This document shows, one piece after another, positions 1 to 7,364 of a DNA stretch of 44,894 nt; positions within the stretch are counted from its first letter, which is position 1, and each line of letters begins with the position of its first letter. This stretch comes from Deltaproteobacteria bacterium (lineage in GTDB: Bacteria; Myxococcota_A; Polyangia; Polyangiales; JADJMO01): positions 1-44,894 of the forward strand of contig JALHOE010000048.1 of the NCBI GenBank assembly GCA_022843175.1. The letters run 5' to 3'. The translations under genes were made by a program, and so were the position numbers. The notes under the pieces are model-generated. The model saw only the letters and a program-made list of their open reading frames with translations. It made no database searches and was not told the DNA's origin.

Positions 1-112
1 CGCAGGTCCTTCGCGACCACCAACAGCGCGAATAGAAGGCTGAGAAAGTCGAGAGCTCACCGAGCGAGAGACGAGAGGGTAGGTGCCTTGACCTGGGAGG
101 CCGCTTCATAGA

Positions 113-272
113 AGGGAGAAGAGCTTCACGCCAAGGCCGCCCGAGGTTCACATGGGGCGCAGCCCATGGGTGCGCATCGACGGGTGCGCTGCACTTTGCG
201 GCGACGACGTCTCGGTGAGCATCGGCAGACGACTTCGCTCGCGGGCGTTCTTGGCGTGAGGCTCTTCTCCCT
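113..272. repeat. Long inverted repeat with 98-base spacer; rest of 1-333 has no assignable gene
   Basis: Arms 113-143 and 242-272 are reverse complements at 28 of 31 positions (core GGGAGAAGAGC / GCTCTTCTCCC, then CACGCCAAG / CTTGGCGTG). The spacer holds a smaller hairpin, CATGGG...CCCATG, around 151-168. The element lies just downstream of the minus-strand gene ending at 334, so it could be a structured 3' region, a small non-autonomous mobile element or a structured RNA; the sequence alone does not decide. I see no tail of Ts typical of an intrinsic terminator. No convincing reading frame covers 1-333. Confidence 0.7.
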
Positions 273-333
273 GGCGCCCGGTTTGTCGCTGCGCGGCGTT
301 GACCGAACAGCATTGCAGCCAGAAGGCTCTAGT

Positions 334-969
334 CTAGAAGATCATGATCACGGCGGCCGTCGAGACGGCGGCGAACGTCGCATAGCCCGTGATGAGGTGC
401 GCGGTCGCCAGCGTCTTCTGCTTGTCGGGGTCGTCGGTCATGCTCGTCGCGAGCCCGAGGAGGGGCATCGCGGCCATGCCCACCAGGTGCACCCACGAGA
501 GCGCGCGGTGCAGCCGCACCTTCTTCGCCGAGGTGTCGTCGCCCTCGCCGGCTTTGTAGGGATCGGGCATCAGCCCGGCGAGCACGCGCGTCGTCACGTA
601 CGAAGCGGTGGTGAAGCTCGCCGACACGAGGTGCTGGTAGCGAAGGCCGTCGCCGCAGCCCCACTTCTCGCCGAGGATCGGCGCGCCGCCGCCCTCGGCG
701 CAGAGCGGCGCGCCGAAGCCGATGACGTTCGCGTACCGCGCGGTGCCGATCGCGTTGGTGAACCCGAGGCTGACCCAGGTGGTGATCCCGAACGCGCGGT
801 GGAACGTGCGGAGCTTCGCGCGCCTGCGCGCGTCTTCCTTCTTCTGCTGGTCGGCGTCGGCGGCCTCGAGCGCGGCCAGCGGAACGAGCGACGACAGCGG
901 CTGCCAGTGCGGCGTGGCCGGCGGCGTCATCGCGAGCGACGCGGCGGCGGCGAGCGTGAACGGGTCCAT
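334..969 (-). CDS. Four-helix membrane protein, His-rich helices (hypothetical)
   Basis: A 211-residue protein with about four hydrophobic helices (near residues 60-75, 112-130, 155-173 and 187-210) and a charged N-terminal stretch at about 38-52. Several histidines sit at helix edges: one in RTFHRAFG, one in YQHLVS, two in RLHRALSWVHLVG, one in TAHLITGY. This recalls small cytochrome-b561-like membrane proteins, but no family signature is clear and haem binding is only a guess. The ATG at 969 is chosen because its A is the last base of the TGA stop of the upstream small gene (TGATG), implying translational coupling; reading further upstream gives only Arg-rich high-GC sequence. The stop is TAG at 334-336. 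Confidence 0.75.
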   Translation of the reverse strand: MDPFTLAAAASLAMTPPATPHWQPLSSLVPLAALEAADADQQKKEDARRRAKLRTFHRAFGITTWVSLGFTNAIGTARYANVIGFGAPLCAEGGGAPILGEKWGCGDGLRYQHLVSASFTTASYVTTRVLAGLMPDPYKAGEGDDTSAKKVRLHRALSWVHLVGMAAMPLLGLATSMTDDPDKQKTLATAHLITGYATFAAVSTAAVIMIF

Positions 970-1175
970 CACATCACCCCGGTGTGCTCGCCCACGCGCT
1001 TGATCGCGTCGAGCGCCTCTTTGGCCGCGGCGATCACCGCGGCGTCCTCGGGCTTGCGCTGACCGACGAGCAACACGAGCCGCATCGCCATCAAGAGCGC
1101 CTCGGTCGGCCCGACGCGCTCGAGGACCGTCTGCGCGAAGCGCTCCTGCTCGTTCAACGGCTCGCTGTCGCTCAC
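969..1175 (-). CDS. Small helical protein coupled to the downstream membrane protein
   Basis: A 68-residue protein beginning at GTG 1175 (VSDSEPLNEQERF...). It is rich in Ala, Leu, Glu and Arg and looks wholly alpha-helical, with an amphipathic stretch TEALLMAMRLVLLVG in the middle. No family recognised. Its TGA stop shares a base with the ATG of the membrane-protein gene at 969, so the two are probably translated together and the product may partner that protein. The frame is open back to 1220, but those codons lie in a terminator-like hairpin (1178-1214), so the GTG just past it is preferred. No strong Shine-Dalgarno sequence is visible, which keeps the start uncertain. Confidence 0.55.
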   Translation of the reverse strand: MSDSEPLNEQERFAQTVLERVGPTEALLMAMRLVLLVGQRKPEDAAVIAAAKEALDAIKRVGEHTGVM

Positions 1176-1177
1176 AC

Positions 1178-1214
1178 AAAAAGACGACGCCCCACTCCCG
1201 AGGGAGCAGGGCGC
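1178..1214 (-). terminator. Intrinsic terminator after the giant lipoprotein gene
   Basis: Read on the minus strand: GCGCCC-TG-CTCC, a short CTCG loop, GGAG-TG-GGGCGT, then a GTCGTCTTTTTG tail. The stem is GC-rich with a symmetrical TG/TG internal loop and is followed by five Ts. It begins 25 bases beyond the stop of the gene ending at 1239 and is the clearest rho-independent terminator in the window. Confidence 0.7.
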
Positions 1215-1238
1215 CATCACCGTTACTCGAGGGTCAGA

Positions 1239-4200
1239 TCACGGCTTGACGAACGCCGCAGTGTTCTGCGGGAGCGCCGAGCCCATGTTCATCTCGATGT
1301 AGCGACCCATGACGGCGCCGCCGCCCGGGAAGCTCACGTTCGCGGTGCCGTTCCACACCGCGCCGACGACCTTGCTCTTCGCGTCGACCGCAGAGAGGCC
1401 GAGGGTGGAGCGGAGGATGCGGACCTTGACGAACGAGGTCGCGCCGGTGCCGCCGGTCTGAACCCAGATCGGGTTACCGCAGGCGACGCCGAGGTGGCAG
1501 GTGGCCGCGCCGGTGTTCGCCCAGCCCGTGCCGTTCCACTGGCGCAGACCGGTGTCGATGCCGTCGACGCGGGCCCGGAAGTGGAAGTCGCCGTCCGCGA
1601 AGGGCAGCGTCTCCGCACCGAAGCCGGACTCGGGCGTCGCGGTCACCGTAGCGGTGCCGGCGAAGTAGGCGTGGAAGTAGTTCGAGGTCGTGTTCTGGAC
1701 CTCCGCGCCTTCCCAGCCGAGGTACACGTAGGTCGCGTCCCAGGTAACGTACCCCTTCGCGCCGGAGGTCGTGGAGAAGAGCTCCTCCGTGGCGTTGAAG
1801 TCGTTGCTGTTGTTCGCGCCGTTCACCGTGCCGTAGTTCGGGGCGAACTGGTAGGTCATGCCACGCGTCGTGTCGGTGAACCCGAAACGGCAGGTGGTGG
1901 CGGTGATGGTGGTGGTGGTCGAGAACGCGGGAACGGTCATCGCCGCCGGGGGCGTCGTCGCCGTGCCGGTGGTGCAGACCGTGTTCGCCGCGGTGGCGAC
2001 CGTCGGGGTGCAGTGGTTGGCCGCGTCGGTGCGAATGAACGCCGGCGCCGCGCCGTTGGTGGTGTAGCAGAGCGTCGAGTTCAGGGTCTTGCCGCCCGCG
2101 GTGTCGGTCGCGTCGAGGTCGACGACGACGGACTGCGAGGTGACGAGGGCCCAGTCGGCACCGGCCACCGGGGTGACGCCGGTGTTGTTACGGAGCGCGC
2201 GCCACGTGCTGCCGCCGTTGAGGACGAGCTGGCCCGTGGTGTACGCCGTCGCGGCCGCCCACGCCGAGGTCGGCGGGGTGAACGTCGGCTGGCTGCCGCG
2301 GAAGCCGTAGGTGGCGACCGTGGTGCCCGAGTTCGGGAGGCCCGTCGCGCAAGCCATCGCGCGGAGGGTCTGGCCCGTGGTCGGGAGGGTGACGTCGACG
2401 CCGTTGGCGGCGGTGTTCACGACGCAGCCCACACCGCTGCAGGTGCAGATGCCGGCCGCGTTGCAGCCCGGTGCGGTGTTGTCGGTCGTGTAGCAGATCT
2501 TGAAGCCGGGCGCGGACGCCGAGGGCGACGTGATGTCGACCGTCGGGACGTTCGTGATCTGGCTCGCGGTCGGCATCGGGTTGAAGACGGGGTTACCGAC
2601 CACGCCGCGATAGCCGTTCAGCGTCGTGCGGACGGCCGAGGCGGTGTAGCCCGGCTTGCACGCGATGATGTTGATCCAGTTGGCGTTCGCCGACGTGATC
2701 GCGAAGGAGGTGCCCTCGGTGCCGGACGTGCAGTTCGGCACCGCCGGGGTCTCGCTCGCGAAGTAGCGGAACGTGACGCCGGTGGTGGCGTTGAAGGGCG
2801 CCGTCGACGGATCGTTGCCGAGCGCGTTCCCGAACGCCACTGCCGTGCCGTAGGGCACGTCGGTGTAGCCGGGGAAGTTCTGGCCGTTGGGGGTCAGCGT
2901 GACGGCGGTGACCGCGAGGTCGTAGTCCGCCGTGCTCAAGCCCGACTTGGCCGTGCCGGCCTTGCAGGCGCGCGCCTTCACGCGGGTGCCGCTCTGGGTG
3001 ACCACCGGCTTGGAGGCCGGGTTGTAGGTCGTGCCCGAGGTGCACGTGCCACCCGTCGCGGCGCAATCCGGATCGGGCAGGGTGAGGTTGGTGCTCGAGG
3101 TGTAGCAGATGGTGACGTCAGCCGGATCGCCACCCGCGGGGCGGAGATCGAGGATGATGTCGTTGAAGTACGTGCCGGGCGGCGCGAGAACCGGGGTCGC
3201 CGGCGTCGCAGTGAAGATCTGCGGCGCGCCGAGACCGAGCGGGTCGGGGTAGTTCGACGAGCCCGAGGCCGAGTCGTAGCCGGTCTTGCACGCGATCGCG
3301 TTGATCGTGGCGCCGGCGACGAAGGAGGCCTTGGGCACGTTGACCCAGCAGCCCGTCGCGTCGCAGGTCGGCGCCGGAACGGCGGCCGGGACGGCCGTCG
3401 CGCAGGTCGGCGTGGTGCCGTCGACGGTATAGTGGATCTTGACGTTGTCCGCCGCGGCGTCGCCCGCCGTGTTGATGGTGGCCGTCTTGACCTGGATGTT
3501 CGCCGGGAGCGCCGCGTTGTAGTCGGTGCCCGTGGGCGGGGTGAACGTGAGCGGCGCGACCTTGAAGTCGAGCGCGCTGCTCGAGACCGTGGACTCGACG
3601 TTCGTCGGCGAGCACGCCACCGCGCGAATCGTCGCGTCGGCGTCGAACTTCGGCGGCGAGGCCGCGTTGTACTGGGTCGAGCCGGTGCACGCCGGCGTCG
3701 CCGCAGAGGTGCAGCCCGGGGTCGCGCTGGCGGTGGCCGTCCAGCAGATGATCGTGCCCGTGCCGGGCGCGGTCATCGTGACCGTGGTCTCGTTGTTGCG
3801 CTCACCGGAGGCCGGCGTCAGCGTCGGCGCCGTGGCGCGGAAGCGGAAGTCCAGCGTCTGCATCGCCGACGGGTTGTAACCCGTCTTGCAGGTGATCGCC
3901 TTGAACGTGGTGTTGGTGGAGATGGCGAGGCCGCCGAACGCCGGGAAGGGCGTGCCGATCGACGTGCAGTCCGGGTTGGTGCCGTCGGTGGTGTAGCGGA
4001 CCGAGCCGCCGACCGTGGCGAGGGTGGCCGTGAGGCTGATCGCCGCGTCGTAGGTGCTCGAGGCGTGGCTGAACACCGCGCTCGCCGCCGTCAGCGTGTA
4101 GGTCGCCGAGGTGGAGGCCGAGTTCGTCATGCCGGCCTTGCACGCGATCGCCGTGACCTTGCGGTCGGTGGCGGTGACGCTGATCGGGGCCGAGGCGCTG

Positions 4201-4877
4201 TACGTCGCCGAGGCGCCGGTGCAGGTGGCCGTGGTGGCGGTCGCCGTGCAGGTCGGGACCGAGCCATCGAGCGTGTAGCAGATGGTGGCGGCCGGGGTGG
4301 TGGACGTGAGGGCGACCGACTGGTCGTTGTTGTACGTGCCGGCGGGCGGCGCGAACACAACAGCTTCGACCGTGCCCGCGATCGTCTCGATCGTGTAGGT
4401 GCCGGTCTGAACCTCGGAGTTGAGGTAGCCGGGCGCCTTCGCGATCGCCTTGAGCGTGGTGGTCTTGGTGATGCTGATCGGCGCCGTGTACTCGGGGCTC
4501 GAGACGTTCGGGGGAGTGCCGTCGATCGTGTAGTAGATCTTGGCGCCCGGGGTCGTCGACGCGATGGTCACGGTCTGCGGGGTCGAGAAGGTTCCCGGCG
4601 CCGGCGTGAAGGTCGGAGTCGCCGTCGGCGTGTCGGGCGCGTCCATCATCATGCCGGTGTCCGTGCCCGTGTCCGTGGGCGGGGTGCCGGTGTCAACCGG
4701 CGGCGTGCCCGTGTCCGTGCTGGTCTCGGCGGGCGGCGTACCGGTGTCTTCGGTGCCGGTCTGTTCGGTGTCATCGCCGCTGCAGCCGACAACCGGCCCG
4801 CAGGCAGCGAAGGCAAGAATGAAGGTCGCGGCGAGTGCGACCTTCCTCTTGCTGAAATTATTGTCTCCCAAAGTCAT
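1239..4877 (-). CDS. Giant lipoprotein: chitobiase-C-terminal-like repeats, CBM5/12-like and CBM9/DOMON-like modules
   Basis: 1212 residues. The N-terminus is basic, then hydrophobic, with lipobox-like Cys at 26 (FAAC) or 32 (VVGC), followed by an Asp-Thr-Gly linker to about 75. Residues about 80-860 are tandem repeats of roughly 80 residues with the pattern F.P..GTY....V.LTS.T..A.I.YT.DG..P, typical of the chitobiase/beta-hexosaminidase C-terminal domain; many end in an I.AIACK.GY-like phrase, and pairs of Cys suggest disulfides. Residues about 872-912 (TAYTTGQLV...W) resemble a CBM5/12 chitin-binding module. Residues about 1006-1212 look like a CBM9/DOMON-type beta-sandwich. No catalytic domain is visible, so a surface polysaccharide-binding or adhesive role is inferred. 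The ATG at 4877 is preferred over 4913 because GGAAGG lies about 9 bases upstream and the signal peptide follows directly. Confidence 0.85.
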   Translation of the reverse strand: MTLGDNNFSKRKVALAATFILAFAACGPVVGCSGDDTEQTGTEDTGTPPAETSTDTGTPPVDTGTPPTDTGTDTGMMMDAPDTPTATPTFTPAPGTFSTPQTVTIASTTPGAKIYYTIDGTPPNVSSPEYTAPISITKTTTLKAIAKAPGYLNSEVQTGTYTIETIAGTVEAVVFAPPAGTYNNDQSVALTSTTPAATICYTLDGSVPTCTATATTATCTGASATYSASAPISVTATDRKVTAIACKAGMTNSASTSATYTLTAASAVFSHASSTYDAAISLTATLATVGGSVRYTTDGTNPDCTSIGTPFPAFGGLAISTNTTFKAITCKTGYNPSAMQTLDFRFRATAPTLTPASGERNNETTVTMTAPGTGTIICWTATASATPGCTSAATPACTGSTQYNAASPPKFDADATIRAVACSPTNVESTVSSSALDFKVAPLTFTPPTGTDYNAALPANIQVKTATINTAGDAAADNVKIHYTVDGTTPTCATAVPAAVPAPTCDATGCWVNVPKASFVAGATINAIACKTGYDSASGSSNYPDPLGLGAPQIFTATPATPVLAPPGTYFNDIILDLRPAGGDPADVTICYTSSTNLTLPDPDCAATGGTCTSGTTYNPASKPVVTQSGTRVKARACKAGTAKSGLSTADYDLAVTAVTLTPNGQNFPGYTDVPYGTAVAFGNALGNDPSTAPFNATTGVTFRYFASETPAVPNCTSGTEGTSFAITSANANWINIIACKPGYTASAVRTTLNGYRGVVGNPVFNPMPTASQITNVPTVDITSPSASAPGFKICYTTDNTAPGCNAAGICTCSGVGCVVNTAANGVDVTLPTTGQTLRAMACATGLPNSGTTVATYGFRGSQPTFTPPTSAWAAATAYTTGQLVLNGGSTWRALRNNTGVTPVAGADWALVTSQSVVVDLDATDTAGGKTLNSTLCYTTNGAAPAFIRTDAANHCTPTVATAANTVCTTGTATTPPAAMTVPAFSTTTTITATTCRFGFTDTTRGMTYQFAPNYGTVNGANNSNDFNATEELFSTTSGAKGYVTWDATYVYLGWEGAEVQNTTSNYFHAYFAGTATVTATPESGFGAETLPFADGDFHFRARVDGIDTGLRQWNGTGWANTGAATCHLGVACGNPIWVQTGGTGATSFVKVRILRSTLGLSAVDAKSKVVGAVWNGTANVSFPGGGAVMGRYIEMNMGSALPQNTAAFVKP

Positions 4878-5451
4878 TTCCAGACCCTTCCTTCCCTCAA
4901 GGGAAATCTTCACTAAGAGGAATCACGAGTTGCGAAATCCAAGTGACGCATGACAGCGAACCCTCAAGGGGTCGCGCAGGAATAAACGGCCGGCACACCC
5001 CGGTCAATGACCGACGGCGTGGGCTTTGTCGGCCCGAGCGGGTGAGCGATACCTCCCTCTACGCACAGTTGTTGCGGTGCCTCCAAAGGCGGTTCACCAA
5101 GGGCCCGCTTTCCGACCGAGTGCCGCGGGGCTGCCGCGGCGTTGCAACGTCTGAACCCACCTCGAAGCATTCACCCGCCGCTCCGTGGGAGCCTGGCGGC
5201 GCGCCGGCTATACCCCCTCCTTTCACCTGACGCAATGTCACCGCCCAGCGATTCCAGCGAATGCGGACCCCAACCTCGCAGGGGCCGCGTCACCTCCTAC
5301 GGCAGCTTCGTGGCTTCCCTTTAGCTGAGGATTGTGGACCTCAGGGCACGCTGCGCACCGGCATGACACGGTGATCATGGCGGCCGCGACGGTTCGTGCG
5401 GGCTCGCGACTCGGGTGTCGCGGCGATGCCGGTCCGGCCTATCCTCGTGGG
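4878..5451. other. 574-base divergent intergenic region between giant lipoprotein and serA
   Basis: No reading frame here has convincing protein character. Visible elements: CCCTCAAGGG twice (4894-4903, within TTCCCTCAAGGGAA, and 4961-4970), the first lying between the lipoprotein start and its upstream region; a palindrome CGGTCAATGACCG at 5001-5013; and TATCCT at 5440-5445, only a few bases before the serA GTG at 5452, which would give a nearly leaderless mRNA if it is a -10 box. 4900-4940 is locally AT-richer than its surroundings, as expected of a promoter. Confidence 0.5.
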
Positions 5452-6651
5452 GTGAGAGTACTCGTCGCCGACAAACTCGAAGACAGCGGTCTCCGCGGCC
5501 TCGCCGAGGCGGGCTGCGAGGTTCTATACCAACCGGATGTGAAGGGCGACTCGCTCGCCGAGGCGATCGAGAAGAGCGACGCCGAGGTGCTGATCGTGCG
5601 ATCGACCGCGGTCACGCGACAGATGCTCGAACGGGGACGCCTCTCGCTGGTCGTGCGGGCGGGCGCGGGCACGAACACGATCGACGTACGCGCTGCGTCC
5701 GCGCGCGGGATCTGGGTCGCCAACTGTCCCGGCAAGAACGCCATCGCGGTCGCCGAGCTCGCCTTCGGGCTCGTGCTCGCGCTCGACCGACACCTCGTCG
5801 ACGGCGCGGCCGACCTCCGCTCGGGGAAGTGGAACAAGAAGAGTTACTCACGCGCGAAGGGGCTGTTCGGCCGCACGCTCGGCCTCCTCGGCACCGGACG
5901 GATCGGTCAGGAGATGGTGCTGCGCGCGAGGGCGTTCGGCATGCCCGTCATCGCCTGGAGTCGAGGCCTGACCGAGGAGCGCGCCGCCGCGCTCGGCGTG
6001 CTCCGCGCCGAGACGCCGCGGGAGGTGGCCGCGCGCGCCGACGTGGTGAGTGTCCACCTCGCGCTCGCGCCCGAGACCCGCGGCCTCGTTAATGAGGAGG
6101 TCCTCGGGGCGATGCAGCCGGGGGCTTATTTCGTCAATACGTCCCGCGCGGAGGTCGTCGACGAGGCCGCGCTCGAGCGCGCGGTGCGGGAGCGTGGCGT
6201 CCGTGCGGCGCTCGACGTCTTCGCCGGCGAGCCCGAGGGCGCGGCAGGAACGGTGGACGCGCCCATCTTCTCCGTCCCCGGCGTCATCGGCTCGCACCAC
6301 GTCGGCGCGTCGACCGACCAGGCCCAAGAGGCGACGGCCGCCGAGACGGTGCGGATCGTCCGCTTGTTCCGCGAGACGCGGCGCGCGCCCAACGTGGTGA
6401 ACCTCGCGAGGAAGTCGCCGGCGACCCACCTGCTCGTCGTCCGTCACCTCGATCGCGTCGGCGTGCTCGCGGCCGTCTTCGATTTCCTCAAGCGCGCGGG
6501 CGTCAACGTGCAGGAGACCGAGAACCTCGTGTTCGAGGGCGCCAACGCCGCGGTCGCGCGCATCCACGTCGACTCCGCGCCGACCGACCTCGAGGCGCTG
6601 CGTCGCTCGTCGCCCGACGTGCTCGACGTCGCGGTCCTCGAGATCCGCTGA
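5452..6651 (+). CDS. serA: D-3-phosphoglycerate dehydrogenase
   Basis: Oxidises 3-phosphoglycerate to 3-phosphohydroxypyruvate with NAD, the first step of serine synthesis; cytoplasmic. 399 residues. The N-terminus (VRVLVADKLEDSGLRGL) is typical of the family's substrate domain. The NAD-binding glycine motif GLLGTGRIG is at about 144-152. The catalytic set is present: Arg232 in NTSRAEVVDE, Glu260 in DVFAGEPEG and His283 in SHHVGAST. A C-terminal ACT-type domain (about 325-399) suggests allosteric control, possibly by serine. The length matches shorter SerA proteins without the extra intervening domain. GTG 5452 is chosen because the homologous N-terminus begins there, though no clear Shine-Dalgarno is seen. 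The TGA stop directly abuts the stop of the convergent gene. Another D-2-hydroxyacid dehydrogenase specificity cannot be fully excluded. Confidence 0.9.
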   Translation: MRVLVADKLEDSGLRGLAEAGCEVLYQPDVKGDSLAEAIEKSDAEVLIVRSTAVTRQMLERGRLSLVVRAGAGTNTIDVRAASARGIWVANCPGKNAIAVAELAFGLVLALDRHLVDGAADLRSGKWNKKSYSRAKGLFGRTLGLLGTGRIGQEMVLRARAFGMPVIAWSRGLTEERAAALGVLRAETPREVAARADVVSVHLALAPETRGLVNEEVLGAMQPGAYFVNTSRAEVVDEAALERAVRERGVRAALDVFAGEPEGAAGTVDAPIFSVPGVIGSHHVGASTDQAQEATAAETVRIVRLFRETRRAPNVVNLARKSPATHLLVVRHLDRVGVLAAVFDFLKRAGVNVQETENLVFEGANAAVARIHVDSAPTDLEALRRSSPDVLDVAVLEIR

Positions 6652-7263
6652 TCACTTGCACTCGAGCTTGGCGTCCTTCGCGACACACGCGCCCTTGCAC
6701 GTCCGCGTGGCCACCCAGGTGCTCGCCACGCCGGGCTTTCCGCTCGGAGCGCACTCGAGCAGCTTCGCTTTGTCGCGGCTGCATGCGCGCCACCCGTGGT
6801 GCGCGCAGAGCTCGCCGGCCACGGCGTAGCCCGGGTCGCACACGCCGTTCGCGCAGCGATGCTCGCCCTCGCACAGCTGCTCGACGAGGAGGTGTCCGCG
6901 GCTGCAACGCAGGAGCGACTTGCCGTTGGCGCTGCAGATTCGGTCGACCGTGACGCACTTGTCGAGCGGCTCGAACGGACCGAGCGTATCGCAGACGACC
7001 GCGCCCGCTTCGGCTTCCTTGCAGCCGTTGGGGCCGGGGCAGCTCTGACGAACCGCATACTTGCCCTCCACACAACCGAGGAGCGACTTCTTGTCTTCGG
7101 CGCAGAACAGCGCCTTCGGCGGCGCGGTGCACGGCTCGTCGGCGCGGCGACCCGGCAGCGCGGAAGGGGCCGGTGCGGCGTCGGCGAGGGCGCCGGAGTC
7201 CGCGACCGGCGCGGGCTTGGTGCAGCCGAGCGACAAGCAGAGCAACCAGAGCAGGCGCGCCAT
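6652..7263 (-). CDS. Cys-rich lipoprotein, hypothetical
   Basis: 203 residues. Signal peptide MARLLWLLCLSLGC gives a lipobox LSLGC with the lipidated Cys at 14. After an Ala/Pro-rich linker to about 40, the mature part contains three or four repeats of a Cys-containing unit of the form C....K.LL.C..G....., such as KKSLLGCVEGKY, GKSLLRCSRGHL and KAKLLECAPSGK. These resemble short secreted Cys-repeat domains frequent in Myxococcota proteins; ligand unknown. It is convergent with serA, with no base between the stop codons (TGATCA at 6649-6654). It diverges from the gene at 7365, with 101 bases between them. Confidence 0.75.
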   Translation of the reverse strand: MARLLWLLCLSLGCTKPAPVADSGALADAAPAPSALPGRRADEPCTAPPKALFCAEDKKSLLGCVEGKYAVRQSCPGPNGCKEAEAGAVVCDTLGPFEPLDKCVTVDRICSANGKSLLRCSRGHLLVEQLCEGEHRCANGVCDPGYAVAGELCAHHGWRACSRDKAKLLECAPSGKPGVASTWVATRTCKGACVAKDAKLECK

Positions 7264-7364
7264 GCGGCGGGTGACTGTAGTCGCAAATCGAACCGATGCG
7301 CACCGGCGATTGACTCGACGCGCTCCCCAAAATCGCGCACGGTGAGGGCCGGAGGAAGTCTTCG

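Noticed and set aside
1-55. Hydrophobic minus-strand reading (LDFLSLLFALLVVAKDL) running off the left edge
   Set aside because: An in-frame stop lies just upstream and no start codon precedes the hydrophobic stretch.
984-4916. 1310-codon open frame opposite the giant lipoprotein
   Set aside because: Arg/Gly-rich composition without hydrophobic pattern; it mirrors the lipoprotein gene, whose domains are recognisable. The same holds for long opposite frames at 10892-12910, 20386-22398, 31077-33185, 34069-36246 and 36323-39064.
4943-5230. Short open frames in the serA upstream region
   Set aside because: No ribosome binding site, no protein-like composition, and overlapping frames on both strands.
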